NCBI GenBank assembly: GCA_947632325.1
Contig: CANROU010000010.1
Location: forward strand, 1-34,331
Length of the DNA stretch: 34,331 nt
Source: an uncultured Bacilli bacterium
Lineage (GTDB): Bacteria; Bacillota_I; Bacilli_A; RF39; UBA660
Direction: 5' to 3'
Shown here: positions 9,763-18,049 of the stretch, one piece after another
Position numbering within the stretch: the stretch's first letter is position 1
How the letters are laid out: each line of letters starts with the position of its first letter
Program-made: the position numbers and the translations under genes
The notes under the pieces: generated by a model
The model's database searches: none
The model's input: only the letters and a program-made list of their open reading frames with translations
Told to the model about the DNA's origin: nothing

Positions 9763-9768
9763 GACAAA

Positions 9769-9798
9769 ATTATATCATAAGTATTATATGCTTTGCAA
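9769..9798 (-). promoter_or_regulatory. Promoter of the S10-spc operon
   Basis: On the minus strand: -35 TTGCAA (9793-9798), an 18-bp spacer, and a perfect -10 TATAAT (9769-9774) preceded by TG at the extended -10 position. This is a strong housekeeping-sigma promoter appropriate for a ribosomal operon. It lies in the gap between dinB and rpsJ. Confidence 0.8.
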
Positions 9799-9847
9799 GC
9801 ACTTTTTTAGAATTTTTATATAACTTATTTTTAAATACTTTTTTTCA

Positions 9848-11056
9848 TTATAATTTATCAGTAGAATTTTTAAAATTACCTAAATATATACTATTAGGTC
9901 CATATTTATCTTTTATACTATCCACAACTTCCTGAATCTTATCATTATTTTTATCAACATCCTTATCAAATAACGACAACTGTTGTTCTTTTATCTGTAC
10001 CAAATCGCTCAAACGGATACCAATGTTTCTTATCGAATCATGCCTCCAGGAATGGTCAAAAAGCTTAACAACTTCCCTATATATTTCTTCTGTTACGTTA
10101 GTTTGATTATAAAGTTTTTGTTGATGGGAATATTTTTCAAAATTACTATTTTTAAAACTAATAGCTACAGTTAAACAATATTGCTTTTGCCTACGGAGTT
10201 TCCTAGTCACTTTTTCTGTTTGATAATAGAGTATCTTTTTTAACTCTTCACTATCGGCTATATCTTTTGGCAATGTTTCGCTAATGCTGATACATTTATT
10301 TTGATTTTTACTTTCTGATTCTACCTCACTATCATCAATGCCAAGTGCACTTCTTTTTAAGAAATCACCTAATTGATTTTTAAAATATTTTTTCAATATC
10401 ACTAAATCAGTATTAGCTAATTGGCCTATAGTATAAATGTTCATCTTATGTAATATAGTCGCCGTTTGATTGCCAACCATAAATAAATCTCCCACGGGTA
10501 AAGGCCATAATTTGCTTTCAATTTCTTCAGCAAACAAAGTATGCACCTTATCTGGTTTTTCAAAATCAGAAGCCATTTTAGCACATAATTTATTATTACC
10601 AATACCCACATTAACTGTAAAACCATATTTTGTTTTAATTTCATCCTTAATTTTATAAGCTAATTTTAAAGGATCAGCATATAGTAAGGAAGTTCCTGTC
10701 ATATCAAGAAAACATTCATCGATAGAATAACGTTCTATTTTAGGAGTAAATTGTGATAAATATTTATATAATAAATCAGATTGTTCATGATACAAATTAT
10801 AATCAGGCGGAAACACTTTTACTTGAGGACTTTTGCGCCTAGCACTATAAATAGTTTCAGCCGTTTTAATACCTAACTTTTTTGCTATAGGAGACTTAGC
10901 TAAAACTACCCCTTTTCTTAAATTTTCATCGCCACCAATAATAGAACAAATATTTCTAATATCGATAGCGTAACCCTTTTTTAATAAAGCCACTGCCGTC
11001 CAAGATAAAAAAGCGTTATTTACATCAACATGAAAAATTAATCTTTTCTTTTCCAT
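9848..11056 (-). CDS. dinB: Y-family DNA polymerase (DinB/Pol IV-like)
   Basis: Translesion DNA polymerase of 402 residues. The palm catalytic acidic residues are visible: D11 in HVDVNNAF, and D113/E114 in SIDEC at 111-115. The N-terminal DVNNAFLSW and IGGDENLRKGVVLAKSP blocks match the clostridial branch of the family, not the E. coli type. The finger and thumb regions follow, then the little-finger domain. A QLSLFD peptide at 359-364 is a typical sliding-clamp-binding motif near the C-terminus. GGGTGGAG precedes the ATG. No LexA-type operator is evident upstream. It has no clear terminator before the S10 promoter, so some read-through into rpsJ is possible. Confidence 0.93.
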   Translation of the reverse strand: MEKKRLIFHVDVNNAFLSWTAVALLKKGYAIDIRNICSIIGGDENLRKGVVLAKSPIAKKLGIKTAETIYSARRKSPQVKVFPPDYNLYHEQSDLLYKYLSQFTPKIERYSIDECFLDMTGTSLLYADPLKLAYKIKDEIKTKYGFTVNVGIGNNKLCAKMASDFEKPDKVHTLFAEEIESKLWPLPVGDLFMVGNQTATILHKMNIYTIGQLANTDLVILKKYFKNQLGDFLKRSALGIDDSEVESESKNQNKCISISETLPKDIADSEELKKILYYQTEKVTRKLRRQKQYCLTVAISFKNSNFEKYSHQQKLYNQTNVTEEIYREVVKLFDHSWRHDSIRNIGIRLSDLVQIKEQQLSLFDKDVDKNNDKIQEVVDSIKDKYGPNSIYLGNFKNSTDKL

Positions 11057-11103
11057 ATCTCCACCCCTAATTTATTATAAAATATATGATTAATAAAATA
11101 AAG

Positions 11104-11132
11104 AACAAACAAAAAAACTCATAAAGAGTTTT
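11104..11132 (-). terminator. Rho-independent terminator of the dockerin gene
   Basis: Minus-strand hairpin with perfect 7-bp arms (11126-11132 with 11114-11120), a 5-nt loop, and a U-rich tract (UUUGUUUGUU) running to 11104. It begins immediately after the stop codon of the dockerin protein and separates it from dinB. Confidence 0.75.
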
Positions 11133-12188
11133 CTAGTTATTTTTGTTTAATTTACGAGCCATAACTAATAAGTAAACACCAAATGCCATGAAAAGTGCCC
11201 CTGTAATATATATCAAAATAGGTGCATTCATAAGAGTATCTGGAACGCTTACCACTTCAGCTGCTGGATTAACTTTAAATTCAAAATAATCATAGCTGCC
11301 ATCTCTGTCTGCTGCTACATCAAAGCAAGCATATTCTTTAACTGATTCTGTTCTAACATCATAATATCCATATGCAATACGCATAACCATTAATGCATCT
11401 GTAACTGTTATCTCGCCATTATTATCAAAATCAGCAACTTCTTTTGCTCTTGCACTATATTGTTGATACTGAGAATCGTTAACTGCTAATCTACCAGCAA
11501 TTGTCCAATCATTCTCATCAACATCACCATCGTTATCAATATCACCTTTACCTTTAAAAGCAGAAATATCATCTAACTGAGCTATAGACAAAATTTGAGT
11601 TGCATCAACCGCAGTAATTTTACCATTATTATCAAAATCAGCAACCGCTAAAATGTATGGTGTTGCTGTATCAAGACCCACAGATATATTGAATGCTTTG
11701 TCGGCATCATCTTTATCAACGTCACCGTCACTATCAACATCGCCTTTTAAGAAATCTGGACATTCTCTTACTGTTCTTACTGTAATTCCTGTCTTGGTTA
11801 CTCGAGTATCTTTTTTGGTCCTAATGGTAACTTGCATCAATAATTCAGTATCAAAGGCCTTTTTAGTTGGTAACGTGATTTTAAAACCATCAGCTCCAAT
11901 AGGTGTTAGTTTTGCATTCTCCATTTTCATTGTCATATTTTCAACAGCTAAATTATCATCATGGACAAATGCACCCTCTAATCCTGTAAATAAAGAACCA
12001 TAATCATCATTAGATGCAATTCTAGTGATATGAACATCACAAGTTGTTGCTTCACCAGCATTTAATTCCATCTTGTCACACGATAAAGCTAATTTCGTTT
12101 GAAAGCCTTCAGCATTAACCGTCATAAAACTAGCACTGACAGCTAAAAGTATTACTAAAAAAATTGCGCTTTGTAAAAATTTTTTCAT
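11133..12188 (-). CDS. Secreted, membrane-anchored protein with two type I dockerin modules
   Basis: A 351-residue surface protein. Residues 1-26 form a signal peptide (hydrophobic core 7-20, cleavage likely after VNA26). Residues 27 to about 142 are a beta-rich region that could be a cohesin- or Ig-like domain; I cannot assign it. Two dockerin modules follow. Each is a pair of EF-hand-like calcium loops: D150-D161 with D184-D195, and D216-D227 with D253-D264, each with the DxDxDGDVD or DFDNNG pattern. A transmembrane helix (about 322-343) and a short basic tail (ARKLNKNN) end the protein. VPDT stands just before the helix, resembling a sortase signal, but the residue after T is Leu rather than Gly. 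Dockerins bind cohesins in cellulosome-like assemblies; no partner is in this window. It has its own promoter and terminator. Confidence 0.85.
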   Translation of the reverse strand: MKKFLQSAIFLVILLAVSASFMTVNAEGFQTKLALSCDKMELNAGEATTCDVHITRIASNDDYGSLFTGLEGAFVHDDNLAVENMTMKMENAKLTPIGADGFKITLPTKKAFDTELLMQVTIRTKKDTRVTKTGITVRTVRECPDFLKGDVDSDGDVDKDDADKAFNISVGLDTATPYILAVADFDNNGKITAVDATQILSIAQLDDISAFKGKGDIDNDGDVDENDWTIAGRLAVNDSQYQQYSARAKEVADFDNNGEITVTDALMVMRIAYGYYDVRTESVKEYACFDVAADRDGSYDYFEFKVNPAAEVVSVPDTLMNAPILIYITGALFMAFGVYLLVMARKLNKNN

Positions 12189-12216
12189 TTTTCCCTCCTA
12201 CACTATTACTACCATA

Positions 12217-12245
12217 ATTATACAAAGTTATTATCATATAGTCAA
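12217..12245 (-). promoter_or_regulatory. Promoter of the dockerin protein gene
   Basis: Minus strand: -35 TTGACT (12240-12245), 17-bp spacer, -10 TATAAT (12217-12222). The -35 box directly abuts the gpmI stop codon. An AGGAGGG site follows before the ATG at 12188. Confidence 0.8.
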
Positions 12246-13748
12246 CTATTCAATTAAGGTTTTCCCATTCATTTCCTTAGGAATTGGCAATTCCATAAGA
12301 GTTAATACAGTAGGCGCAATATCTGCTAATTTACCTGGTCCATCAATAATTTTTATACCCTCCTTTATAATAAGGAAAGGAACAAAATTGGTAGTATGAG
12401 CCGTTAATACATCGTTGTTAGCATCTATCATTTCTTCACAATTACCATGATCAGCAGTTATTATAACTGTAATTCCTAATCTATCAGCCTCTTTTACAAT
12501 CTGTCCTATACACTGATCCAAAACTTCGATAGCCCTAACAGTAGCCTTTAATTGTCCCGTGTGTCCTACCATATCTCCGTTAGCAAAGTTTAAAACAATC
12601 AAATCATAATTGGCCATTTCTTTTTGTAGAACACTAGTAATTTCTAAAGCACTCATTTCTGGTTTCAAATCATAAGTAGCTACCTTAGGCGAAGGTATTA
12701 ATATTTTCTTTTCATGAGGATAATCAACTTCCTTACCACCATCAAAGAAAAAAGTAACGTGGGCATATTTTTCCGTTTCAGCAATCCTCAACTGTCTTCC
12801 TCCACAATTTTCAATATATTCACCCAATGTATTTTTAAGATCCATATCATTAAAAGCAAAAGGAGCCTTAACCGATTCTACAACCTTAAACATAGTTACA
12901 ACTTTAATATTAGAATAATGAACAACATCCATCATTTTAAAATCTGGATTAGTAATGGCTGTTAACATTTCGCGCAACCTATCTTTACGAAAATTGAATA
13001 CGATCAGACCATCATTATCATCCAAAGTCCCATTTTCTACAAATACTGCTGGTGGTAAAAACTCATCCGTAATGTTATTATCATAATTTTGCTTAACATA
13101 TTCTTCAATAGAAAGAGATTGAACATTTCCACCACGAACAATAACATCATAGCCTTTTTTTAAACGGTCATAATTATTATCACGATCCATACCATAATAT
13201 CTTCCACCAATAGTCGCAATCTCCCCTATTTGCAATTTGTCTAATTTTTGTTGAACTTTAGAAATATATTTCATTGCACTAGTAGGTGAAACATCACGTC
13301 CATCTGTAAATAGATGCAGATAAAGTTTATTAACTTTTTCTTTTTTACATAAATCTAATAAAGCCATTAAATGATCTATATGAGAATGGACACCACCATC
13401 GCTAATAAGTCCCATAATATGTAATTTTGATTGATTCTTTTTTGTATGTTCAATAACCTTTAATAATTCTTCATTTTGATAAAAGGTCCCATCAGCAATG
13501 CTTTGATTTATTCTTTCTAATGGTTGATACAAAACTCTGCCTGCGCCAATGTTCATATGTCCAACTTCACTATTACCCATTTGACCATCTGGCAGGCCAA
13601 CCGCCGTCCCAGATGCCATTAATTTCGTATGAGGATATTTTTGCCACAGCCAATCAAAGTTAGGCGTTTTAGCTTGAACTATCGCGTTACCTTTCTCTTC
13701 CGTTCGATAACCAAAGCCATCTAATATCATCAGTAAAACTGGTTTCAT
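12246..13748 (-). CDS. gpmI: 2,3-bisphosphoglycerate-independent phosphoglycerate mutase
   Basis: Interconverts 3- and 2-phosphoglycerate in glycolysis using two Mn2+ ions. The 500-residue product is normal length. It has the metal-binding D10 in LMILDGFG, the catalytic Ser60 in MGNSEVGHMN (phosphoserine intermediate), the FTDGRDVSPTS segment, and the C-terminal ITADHGNCEEM metal site with HTTNFVPFLI. It starts 1 bp after the upstream AAA-ATPase gene, with AAGGATGG inside that gene's end, so the two are cotranscribed and probably translationally coupled. It is separated from the pgk-tpiA operon by spo0A and the ATPase gene. Confidence 0.97.
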   Translation of the reverse strand: MKPVLLMILDGFGYRTEEKGNAIVQAKTPNFDWLWQKYPHTKLMASGTAVGLPDGQMGNSEVGHMNIGAGRVLYQPLERINQSIADGTFYQNEELLKVIEHTKKNQSKLHIMGLISDGGVHSHIDHLMALLDLCKKEKVNKLYLHLFTDGRDVSPTSAMKYISKVQQKLDKLQIGEIATIGGRYYGMDRDNNYDRLKKGYDVIVRGGNVQSLSIEEYVKQNYDNNITDEFLPPAVFVENGTLDDNDGLIVFNFRKDRLREMLTAITNPDFKMMDVVHYSNIKVVTMFKVVESVKAPFAFNDMDLKNTLGEYIENCGGRQLRIAETEKYAHVTFFFDGGKEVDYPHEKKILIPSPKVATYDLKPEMSALEITSVLQKEMANYDLIVLNFANGDMVGHTGQLKATVRAIEVLDQCIGQIVKEADRLGITVIITADHGNCEEMIDANNDVLTAHTTNFVPFLIIKEGIKIIDGPGKLADIAPTVLTLMELPIPKEMNGKTLIE

Positions 13749-13749
13749 T

Positions 13750-15024
13750 TTACCATCCTTCTTTCATACAAAACATCGCATAAACAGGAATATAACGTAC
13801 TTTCTTTTTAATAGAAAAATTATTTTCAGTAACTCTAAAAGCCTCTTTTACTGTAAATCTTTTCATAAATAAAGCCAAGGCCTTTGATTTAGACATATTC
13901 TTATTAACTAATTCCAAAGGAATTATACCACCCATGCGATCCTGAATAACAAAAGCCACTTCTGCTTTACCTTCTGACTGATAATAATAAATCGCATATC
14001 CTGCTTCAACCAAATTTTTCGCCACATGATTTTCATATAAAGTCATTCTAAGTTTATCATCAATAAACAACTGCTTATCATAAACATGCAACATATGAAA
14101 CAATAGACCATCATCATTCATATATAATTTAAAACTTTCTTTTTCTCTGCAACTACTAAGGGGTGATTTAATAGACATGACTTTATAACTTCTATAAACC
14201 AATTGATTGTTACTTAAAAATTTAATAGCCCCCTCATATTCTTTAGCTCTTTTACCAAAACCCATTAGACCATATTGAAATTTTTTATTATCTTTTTTTA
14301 GTTGATATGGTATTGAATTAAAAACTTCTATAGAACGCGGAATATCAATAAGGTTATCATTATTACTCATTTCCTTTTTATAAGTATCTATTATTTTTTG
14401 TTTTATCATAGATATTTCTATGTCACTTTTTTGATTAATCTGAGCCAAAATAGTTTCTGGGAAACCACCTGTCTTCAAATAATCATGAAAATAATCCATA
14501 GCCACACTATGAAAAGGCATCGCTTTACCATTTTTAAATGATGTTCTAATAAAATCAATCAATTCATGTTGCGAAATAGCCTCTAAATATTCTTCAAAAT
14601 CCATACCATACATACTTTTATATTGTAATTCCTCACCCTTAAAAAGAGTTAAATTTTCTCTTCTTGATGTTATCATAATAATATGGTAATCATTCCTATC
14701 GCTACCAAAGAGCTTAATAGCTCTAACAACATCTACATCATTAACATTATCTAAAATAACCAAAGTATCATTTTTGTTAATAGACTGACCACTAAGCAAA
14801 GATATTTTCATCATTATACGATCTAGTGATTTTTCTTTTTTTAAAATATCTAGTAATTCTAAATTATTATCCGTATCAAAATAAGCTACATTATTATATT
14901 CTTTTCTACCAAATTCTAAAACACTATACGTTTTCCCAATTTGTTTTGGCCCATACACCAACAAAGGTTTACGAAGCAACTCTTTTTTCCATTTGTGAAA
15001 GAAACCAGTTATTTTTCGTTCCAT
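13750..15024 (-). CDS. AAA_14-type ATPase with C-terminal DUF4143-like domain
   Basis: A 424-residue protein of a widespread but poorly understood family. The start is the ATG at 15024, with GAGGAGGT 8 nt upstream; an in-frame GTG at 15042 coincides with that site and is rejected. The Walker A motif is GPKQIGKT (25-32) and the Walker B-like strand is TLVILDNVND (87-96). The usual catalytic Glu after the Walker B Asp is Asn (D92-N93). The C-terminal half carries DUF4143 features: a winged-helix-like YEGAIKFLSNNQLVYR, LYMNDDGLLFHML, and a nuclease-fold-like segment ending IPLELVNK, in which the family's ExK is altered. It has its own consensus promoter and drives gpmI. Function is unknown. Confidence 0.8.
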   Translation of the reverse strand: MERKITGFFHKWKKELLRKPLLVYGPKQIGKTYSVLEFGRKEYNNVAYFDTDNNLELLDILKKEKSLDRIMMKISLLSGQSINKNDTLVILDNVNDVDVVRAIKLFGSDRNDYHIIMITSRRENLTLFKGEELQYKSMYGMDFEEYLEAISQHELIDFIRTSFKNGKAMPFHSVAMDYFHDYLKTGGFPETILAQINQKSDIEISMIKQKIIDTYKKEMSNNDNLIDIPRSIEVFNSIPYQLKKDNKKFQYGLMGFGKRAKEYEGAIKFLSNNQLVYRSYKVMSIKSPLSSCREKESFKLYMNDDGLLFHMLHVYDKQLFIDDKLRMTLYENHVAKNLVEAGYAIYYYQSEGKAEVAFVIQDRMGGIIPLELVNKNMSKSKALALFMKRFTVKEAFRVTENNFSIKKKVRYIPVYAMFCMKEGW

Positions 15025-15057
15025 AAATTGATACCTCCTCACATATTTTATATATCA

Positions 15058-15086
15058 ATTATATCTCCCTACAATAATTTTGTCAA
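15058..15086 (-). promoter_or_regulatory. Consensus promoter of the ATPase-gpmI operon
   Basis: Minus strand: perfect TTGACA (15081-15086), 17-bp spacer, perfect TATAAT (15058-15063), with the start codon at 15024. A second TTGACA lies exactly 23 bp further upstream (15104-15109). Confidence 0.85.
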
Positions 15087-15111
15087 ATATATCCATTTTG
15101 TCTTGTCAAAT
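15080..15111. repeat. 9-bp direct repeat overlapping the -35 box of the ATPase-gpmI promoter
   Basis: TTGTCAAAT occurs at 15080-15088 and again at 15103-15111, with start points 23 bp apart. The first copy contains the -35 element. This could be a pair of operator half-sites on one helix face (about two turns) or a decoy -35 box; the sequence alone cannot decide. Confidence 0.5.
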
Positions 15112-15210
15112 TTTTAGTGCTATAACACAGGGTATGTGGGATATAAGGATAAATGCCATTAACCATTTTACCATAATCACACAACTATACACTTTTATAT
15201 CAAAGCCAAA

Positions 15211-15235
15211 ATAAAAAGCCCTTACTGCCCGGCTT
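15211..15235 (-). terminator. Probable terminator of spo0A
   Basis: Minus-strand hairpin with 5-bp arms AAGCC/GGCTT (15231-15235 with 15216-15220), a 10-nt loop, and a following U-rich stretch (UUUUUAUUUU). It lies 9 bp after the spo0A stop. The stem is short, so confidence is moderate. Confidence 0.5.
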
Positions 15236-15243
15236 ATAATTTA

Positions 15244-16017
15244 TTAAGATTTTATTGTCTGATGAAATTCTAAACGTAGTTTATCAGCTACCGTAACAAT
15301 GAATTCCGAATTAGTTGGTTTGGCTTTATCTATATCAACACTATGTCCAAAAATATCTTCCATCAATTGCCAATTACCTCGATTCCAACTAACTTCAATA
15401 GCGTGCCTAATTGCCCGTTCTACTCTTGAGACAGTAGTATCAAATTTACTTGCAATATCCGGATATAGTTCTTTGGTTATTCCTCCAATTACATCAGGTC
15501 GCTCATACAACACTGTAATTCCTTCTCTTATATACTGATATCCCTTAATGTGTGATGGCACTCCCAATTCATGAAGAATTTTTGTAATAGAAATTTGTAA
15601 ATTATTATGATATAAATCAATAGCTTTATTTTCATATTTAGTATCTTCCATACAATCAATAATATGTTTTTCTAATTCTGTTAAATCAAATGGTTTTAAG
15701 ATAAAATAATTAATGCCAAGTTCTGATACCTTACGAATCATATCCTGAGCATTATATGAAGTTAAAACTATAATTTTTTTATTCAGTTCTTTATCTTTAA
15801 GTTCCTCTAATACAGCAACTCCATCTTTCTTAGGCATAATTAAATCTAATAATATTACATCGTAATCATTCTGTTTATTTAAAATTAAATCTAACCCTGC
15901 CTCTCCATCATTTGCTTCAAGTGTAACATCAATATTAGCGTGATCACTAAAATACTCCTTAATCATGCTTACTAGTTCGACATTGTCGTCTATAATAAGT
16001 ACTTTTATATTTTTCAT
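15244..16017 (-). CDS. spo0A: Sporulation response regulator Spo0A
   Basis: Master transcription factor for entry into sporulation. I start at the ATG at 16017 (257 residues), behind AAGGAGAG; an upstream GTG frame is unsupported. The N-terminal receiver domain has the acidic pair D10-D11, the phospho-acceptor D58 in [13 protein letters not shown]86 and K108 (ILKPF). The C-terminal DNA-binding domain (about 145-257) carries the nearly invariant Spo0A recognition-helix region [19 protein letters not shown]. That block makes the call Spo0A specifically, not a generic response regulator. It lies downstream of tpiA with its own probable promoter; the usual neighbours recN and spoIVB are not present. 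No kinase or phosphorelay partner is in the window. Confidence 0.96.
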   Translation of the reverse strand: MKNIKVLIIDDNVELVSMIKEYFSDHANIDVTLEANDGEAGLDLILNKQNDYDVILLDLIMPKKDGVAVLEELKDKELNKKIIVLTSYNAQDMIRKVSELGINYFILKPFDLTELEKHIIDCMEDTKYENKAIDLYHNNLQISITKILHELGVPSHIKGYQYIREGITVLYERPDVIGGITKELYPDIASKFDTTVSRVERAIRHAIEVSWNRGNWQLMEDIFGHSVDIDKAKPTNSEFIVTVADKLRLEFHQTIKS

Positions 16018-16051
16018 ATGCTCTCCTTCCCTTATACTACCACGCACACTA

Positions 16052-16107
16052 ATTATATAATACTTTTATAAAAAATGATAGAGAGAAAAAGCACTACTTT
16101 TGTCGAG
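16052..16107 (-). promoter_or_regulatory. Probable spo0A promoter with a candidate 0A box
   Basis: Minus-strand -10 TATAAT at 16052-16057 without a clear -35 box. On the plus strand, TGTCGAG at 16101-16107 differs at one base from the known Spo0A site TGTCGAA and lies roughly 58 bp upstream of the predicted start. This would fit activation by Spo0A of its own gene, but a 7-bp near-match can occur by chance. Confidence 0.4.
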
Positions 16108-16116
16108 CGATGTAAA

Positions 16117-16824
16117 CTAAGAGCAAATTAGGTTTTTTAATGATTCTATTTTTAATCCAAAACCTCCAATTAATAAACCATCAATAGAACTAATTTCCTT
16201 TAGTGTATTATAATTTTTTTCATTAATACTACCACCATATAAAACTTTTACATCCAAACTATAATTCATTTTAATATATTTCTTAATGAATTCTATAGCT
16301 TTTATAATTTCATCCACCACAGGAACTTCCCCTGTCCCTATAGCCCATATTGGTTCATAAGCAATTATAATATTGGCGCATTTTTCTATTTCTAGTTTAG
16401 AAAAACAATTATCTATTTCTTTTTTTAAAACATCCTCTAACAATCCTTGTTTCTTCTCTTCTTTACTTTCACCGATACATAAAATAGGACTAATATTTAC
16501 TTCTAGTAAAGCTTTAAGCTTATCTACAAGCATTCCTTCTTCATCATGAAAGTCGTATCTCCTTTCACTATGTCCTACTAAACAATATGAAACTCCTAAC
16601 GATTTAAGTTGTTTACTTGAAACCTCCCCTGTATGATTACCTTCCATAAAAGGACTAACATTTTGACTACCTAAATAATAATTATTATTTTGAAAAAGAG
16701 AAAGATAGGCCATATTAGGACAAACAACCACTGTATCCTTATACTCTCCGTCTGCTAAAACGCTTTGATATAAAAGCGCCTGATTAAACGTCAAATTCAT
16801 TTTATGATTTAAGACTACTAACAT
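16117..16824 (-). CDS. tpiA: Triosephosphate isomerase (divergent)
   Basis: Interconverts dihydroxyacetone phosphate and glyceraldehyde 3-phosphate. The catalytic residues are present: K8 in LNHKMN, H85 in VGHSERR, E157 in AYEPIWAIGTG with the mobile loop. The phosphate-binding YGGSIN and IGG segments are also there. It is short (235 residues against about 250), and two normally constant places differ: N-x-K-M-N has His where Trp is usual, and the GGASL segment reads GGFGL. It is the last gene of the pgk operon, 4 bp after the glycosyltransferase. Probably functional, because all catalytic residues are kept. Confidence 0.95.
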   Translation of the reverse strand: MLVVLNHKMNLTFNQALLYQSVLADGEYKDTVVVCPNMAYLSLFQNNNYYLGSQNVSPFMEGNHTGEVSSKQLKSLGVSYCLVGHSERRYDFHDEEGMLVDKLKALLEVNISPILCIGESKEEKKQGLLEDVLKKEIDNCFSKLEIEKCANIIIAYEPIWAIGTGEVPVVDEIIKAIEFIKKYIKMNYSLDVKVLYGGSINEKNYNTLKEISSIDGLLIGGFGLKIESLKNLICS

Positions 16825-16828
16825 TTTA

Positions 16829-18049
16829 TCATCCCCTAATTTTTTTTATTAATTTAGATAGAATCCCCATACTGTTTTCCTTATTTTTAATCGCATTTTG
16901 ATATACTACTAATATATTTTCAGCATATTGCGAAGCACTACAATGTTCAGCTTGTATGATGGCTTGTTTTCCTAAGTTTTTTAACTCTTTTTTATCGTCA
17001 TATAATTGTAATATTAATTTTATACATTCATCTTCATTAGTAAAAAATTTGCCATTCAAATCATCAAATACCATTGTCCTAAAAGATATATCATCAATAC
17101 AAAGCACTGGCAATCCACTGGCCATAGCCTCAATAACAGTAAGTCCTTGTGTCTCTGTTTTAGAAGCCGTAATAAACAAAGTAGCCAAATGATAATAAAC
17201 AGGAATATCTTCCCATGCCACTTTACCTGTAAATATAACATTATCAGTAAGTTTTTTCTTTAATACTATTTTTTCATATTGATCTCTATCAGGACCTTCT
17301 CCTACAATCATCAATTTTACATTAGGATGTTTCTTAACTATTTTACTTAACACAGTAAATAAAAAGGGAATATTTTTCTCTTCAGCTATTCTTCCAACAA
17401 ATAATAAAACAAAGTCATTTTTAGAAATATTATACATTTTTTTTAATTGGATAATACGTTTGATATCAATGTTCTGTCGATAAAATCTTTCAACTTCAAT
17501 TCCCGTTGGAACAATATGAACATTACGCTTAACATTATATTTTTCTTTGAACAAATCATACGCTTTTTTAGTTGGTACAATCAATTCTGTAATAGTTTTA
17601 TCACAATAAAATTTTGTCAAATATTCAACTATTTTTTTACTAGAGCGATTAAAATGACCCTTTGTAATATAGTGAACGTAATCTTCATACATCGTATGAT
17701 ATGTATGAACAATAGGAATATTAAATTGCTTAGCAAATAACCTAGCAAAAGTTCCAATGGCAAATTCAGTCTGTGAATGGATAATGTCTAACTTCCAACT
17801 ACGAATTTTATTAACAGCTTGTATAGGATATATACTAGTTAAACGTGCATCGTAAATACCTGTTGGAACCCCAGGAATTCTTAATACTTTTTCCTTTTCA
17901 TCATAACTATACTTAAAACCTTCCAAATTTGCTGTCACAACATAAACTTCATGTCCTTTTTTTTCTAAGGCATTTTTAAGCATTAATTCACTAGTTACTA
18001 AACCACTAATATAAGGAGTATAAGTTTCCGTGAAAATACCAATTCTCAT
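16829..18049 (-). CDS. GT4-family glycosyltransferase, probably a diacylglycerol glucosyltransferase
   Basis: A 406-residue retaining GT-B glycosyltransferase. The N-terminal half begins MRIGIFTETYTPYISGLVTS, matching the acceptor-side start of the bacterial 1,2-diacylglycerol glucosyltransferases of Gram-positives and Acholeplasma. It also contains HSQTEFAIGTFARLFA and HTYHTMYEDYVHY. The donor domain has GRIAEEKN (219-226), VGEGPD and the E-x7-E motif (E299 and E307). It overlaps the upstream flippase-like gene by 4 bp (ATGA) and is followed closely by tpiA. Likely role: glucosylation of membrane lipid at the inner leaflet, giving glycolipids or a lipoteichoic acid anchor. The acceptor cannot be proven from sequence. 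Confidence 0.85.
   Translation of the reverse strand: MRIGIFTETYTPYISGLVTSELMLKNALEKKGHEVYVVTANLEGFKYSYDEKEKVLRIPGVPTGIYDARLTSIYPIQAVNKIRSWKLDIIHSQTEFAIGTFARLFAKQFNIPIVHTYHTMYEDYVHYITKGHFNRSSKKIVEYLTKFYCDKTITELIVPTKKAYDLFKEKYNVKRNVHIVPTGIEVERFYRQNIDIKRIIQLKKMYNISKNDFVLLFVGRIAEEKNIPFLFTVLSKIVKKHPNVKLMIVGEGPDRDQYEKIVLKKKLTDNVIFTGKVAWEDIPVYYHLATLFITASKTETQGLTVIEAMASGLPVLCIDDISFRTMVFDDLNGKFFTNEDECIKLILQLYDDKKELKNLGKQAIIQAEHCSASQYAENILVVYQNAIKNKENSMGILSKLIKKIRG

Noticed and set aside
9786-9806. Plus-strand hairpin TGCTT-TGC-AAGCA followed by a T-run near the S10 promoter, looking like a terminator
   Set aside because: No plus-strand gene precedes it, the stem is only 5 bp, and it coincides with the -35 box of the minus-strand S10 promoter.
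10441-10644. Extra open frame of 67 codons inside dinB, and similar plus-strand frames such as 12714-12965, 17447-17740 and 22563-22868
   Set aside because: They lie entirely within well-supported genes, have no ribosome-binding sites, and translate to low-complexity sequence typical of AT-rich shadow frames.
11057-11080. dinB promoter at TATAAT 11074-11079
   Set aside because: It would place the transcription start on the ribosome-binding site, and no -35 box is visible; left unassigned.
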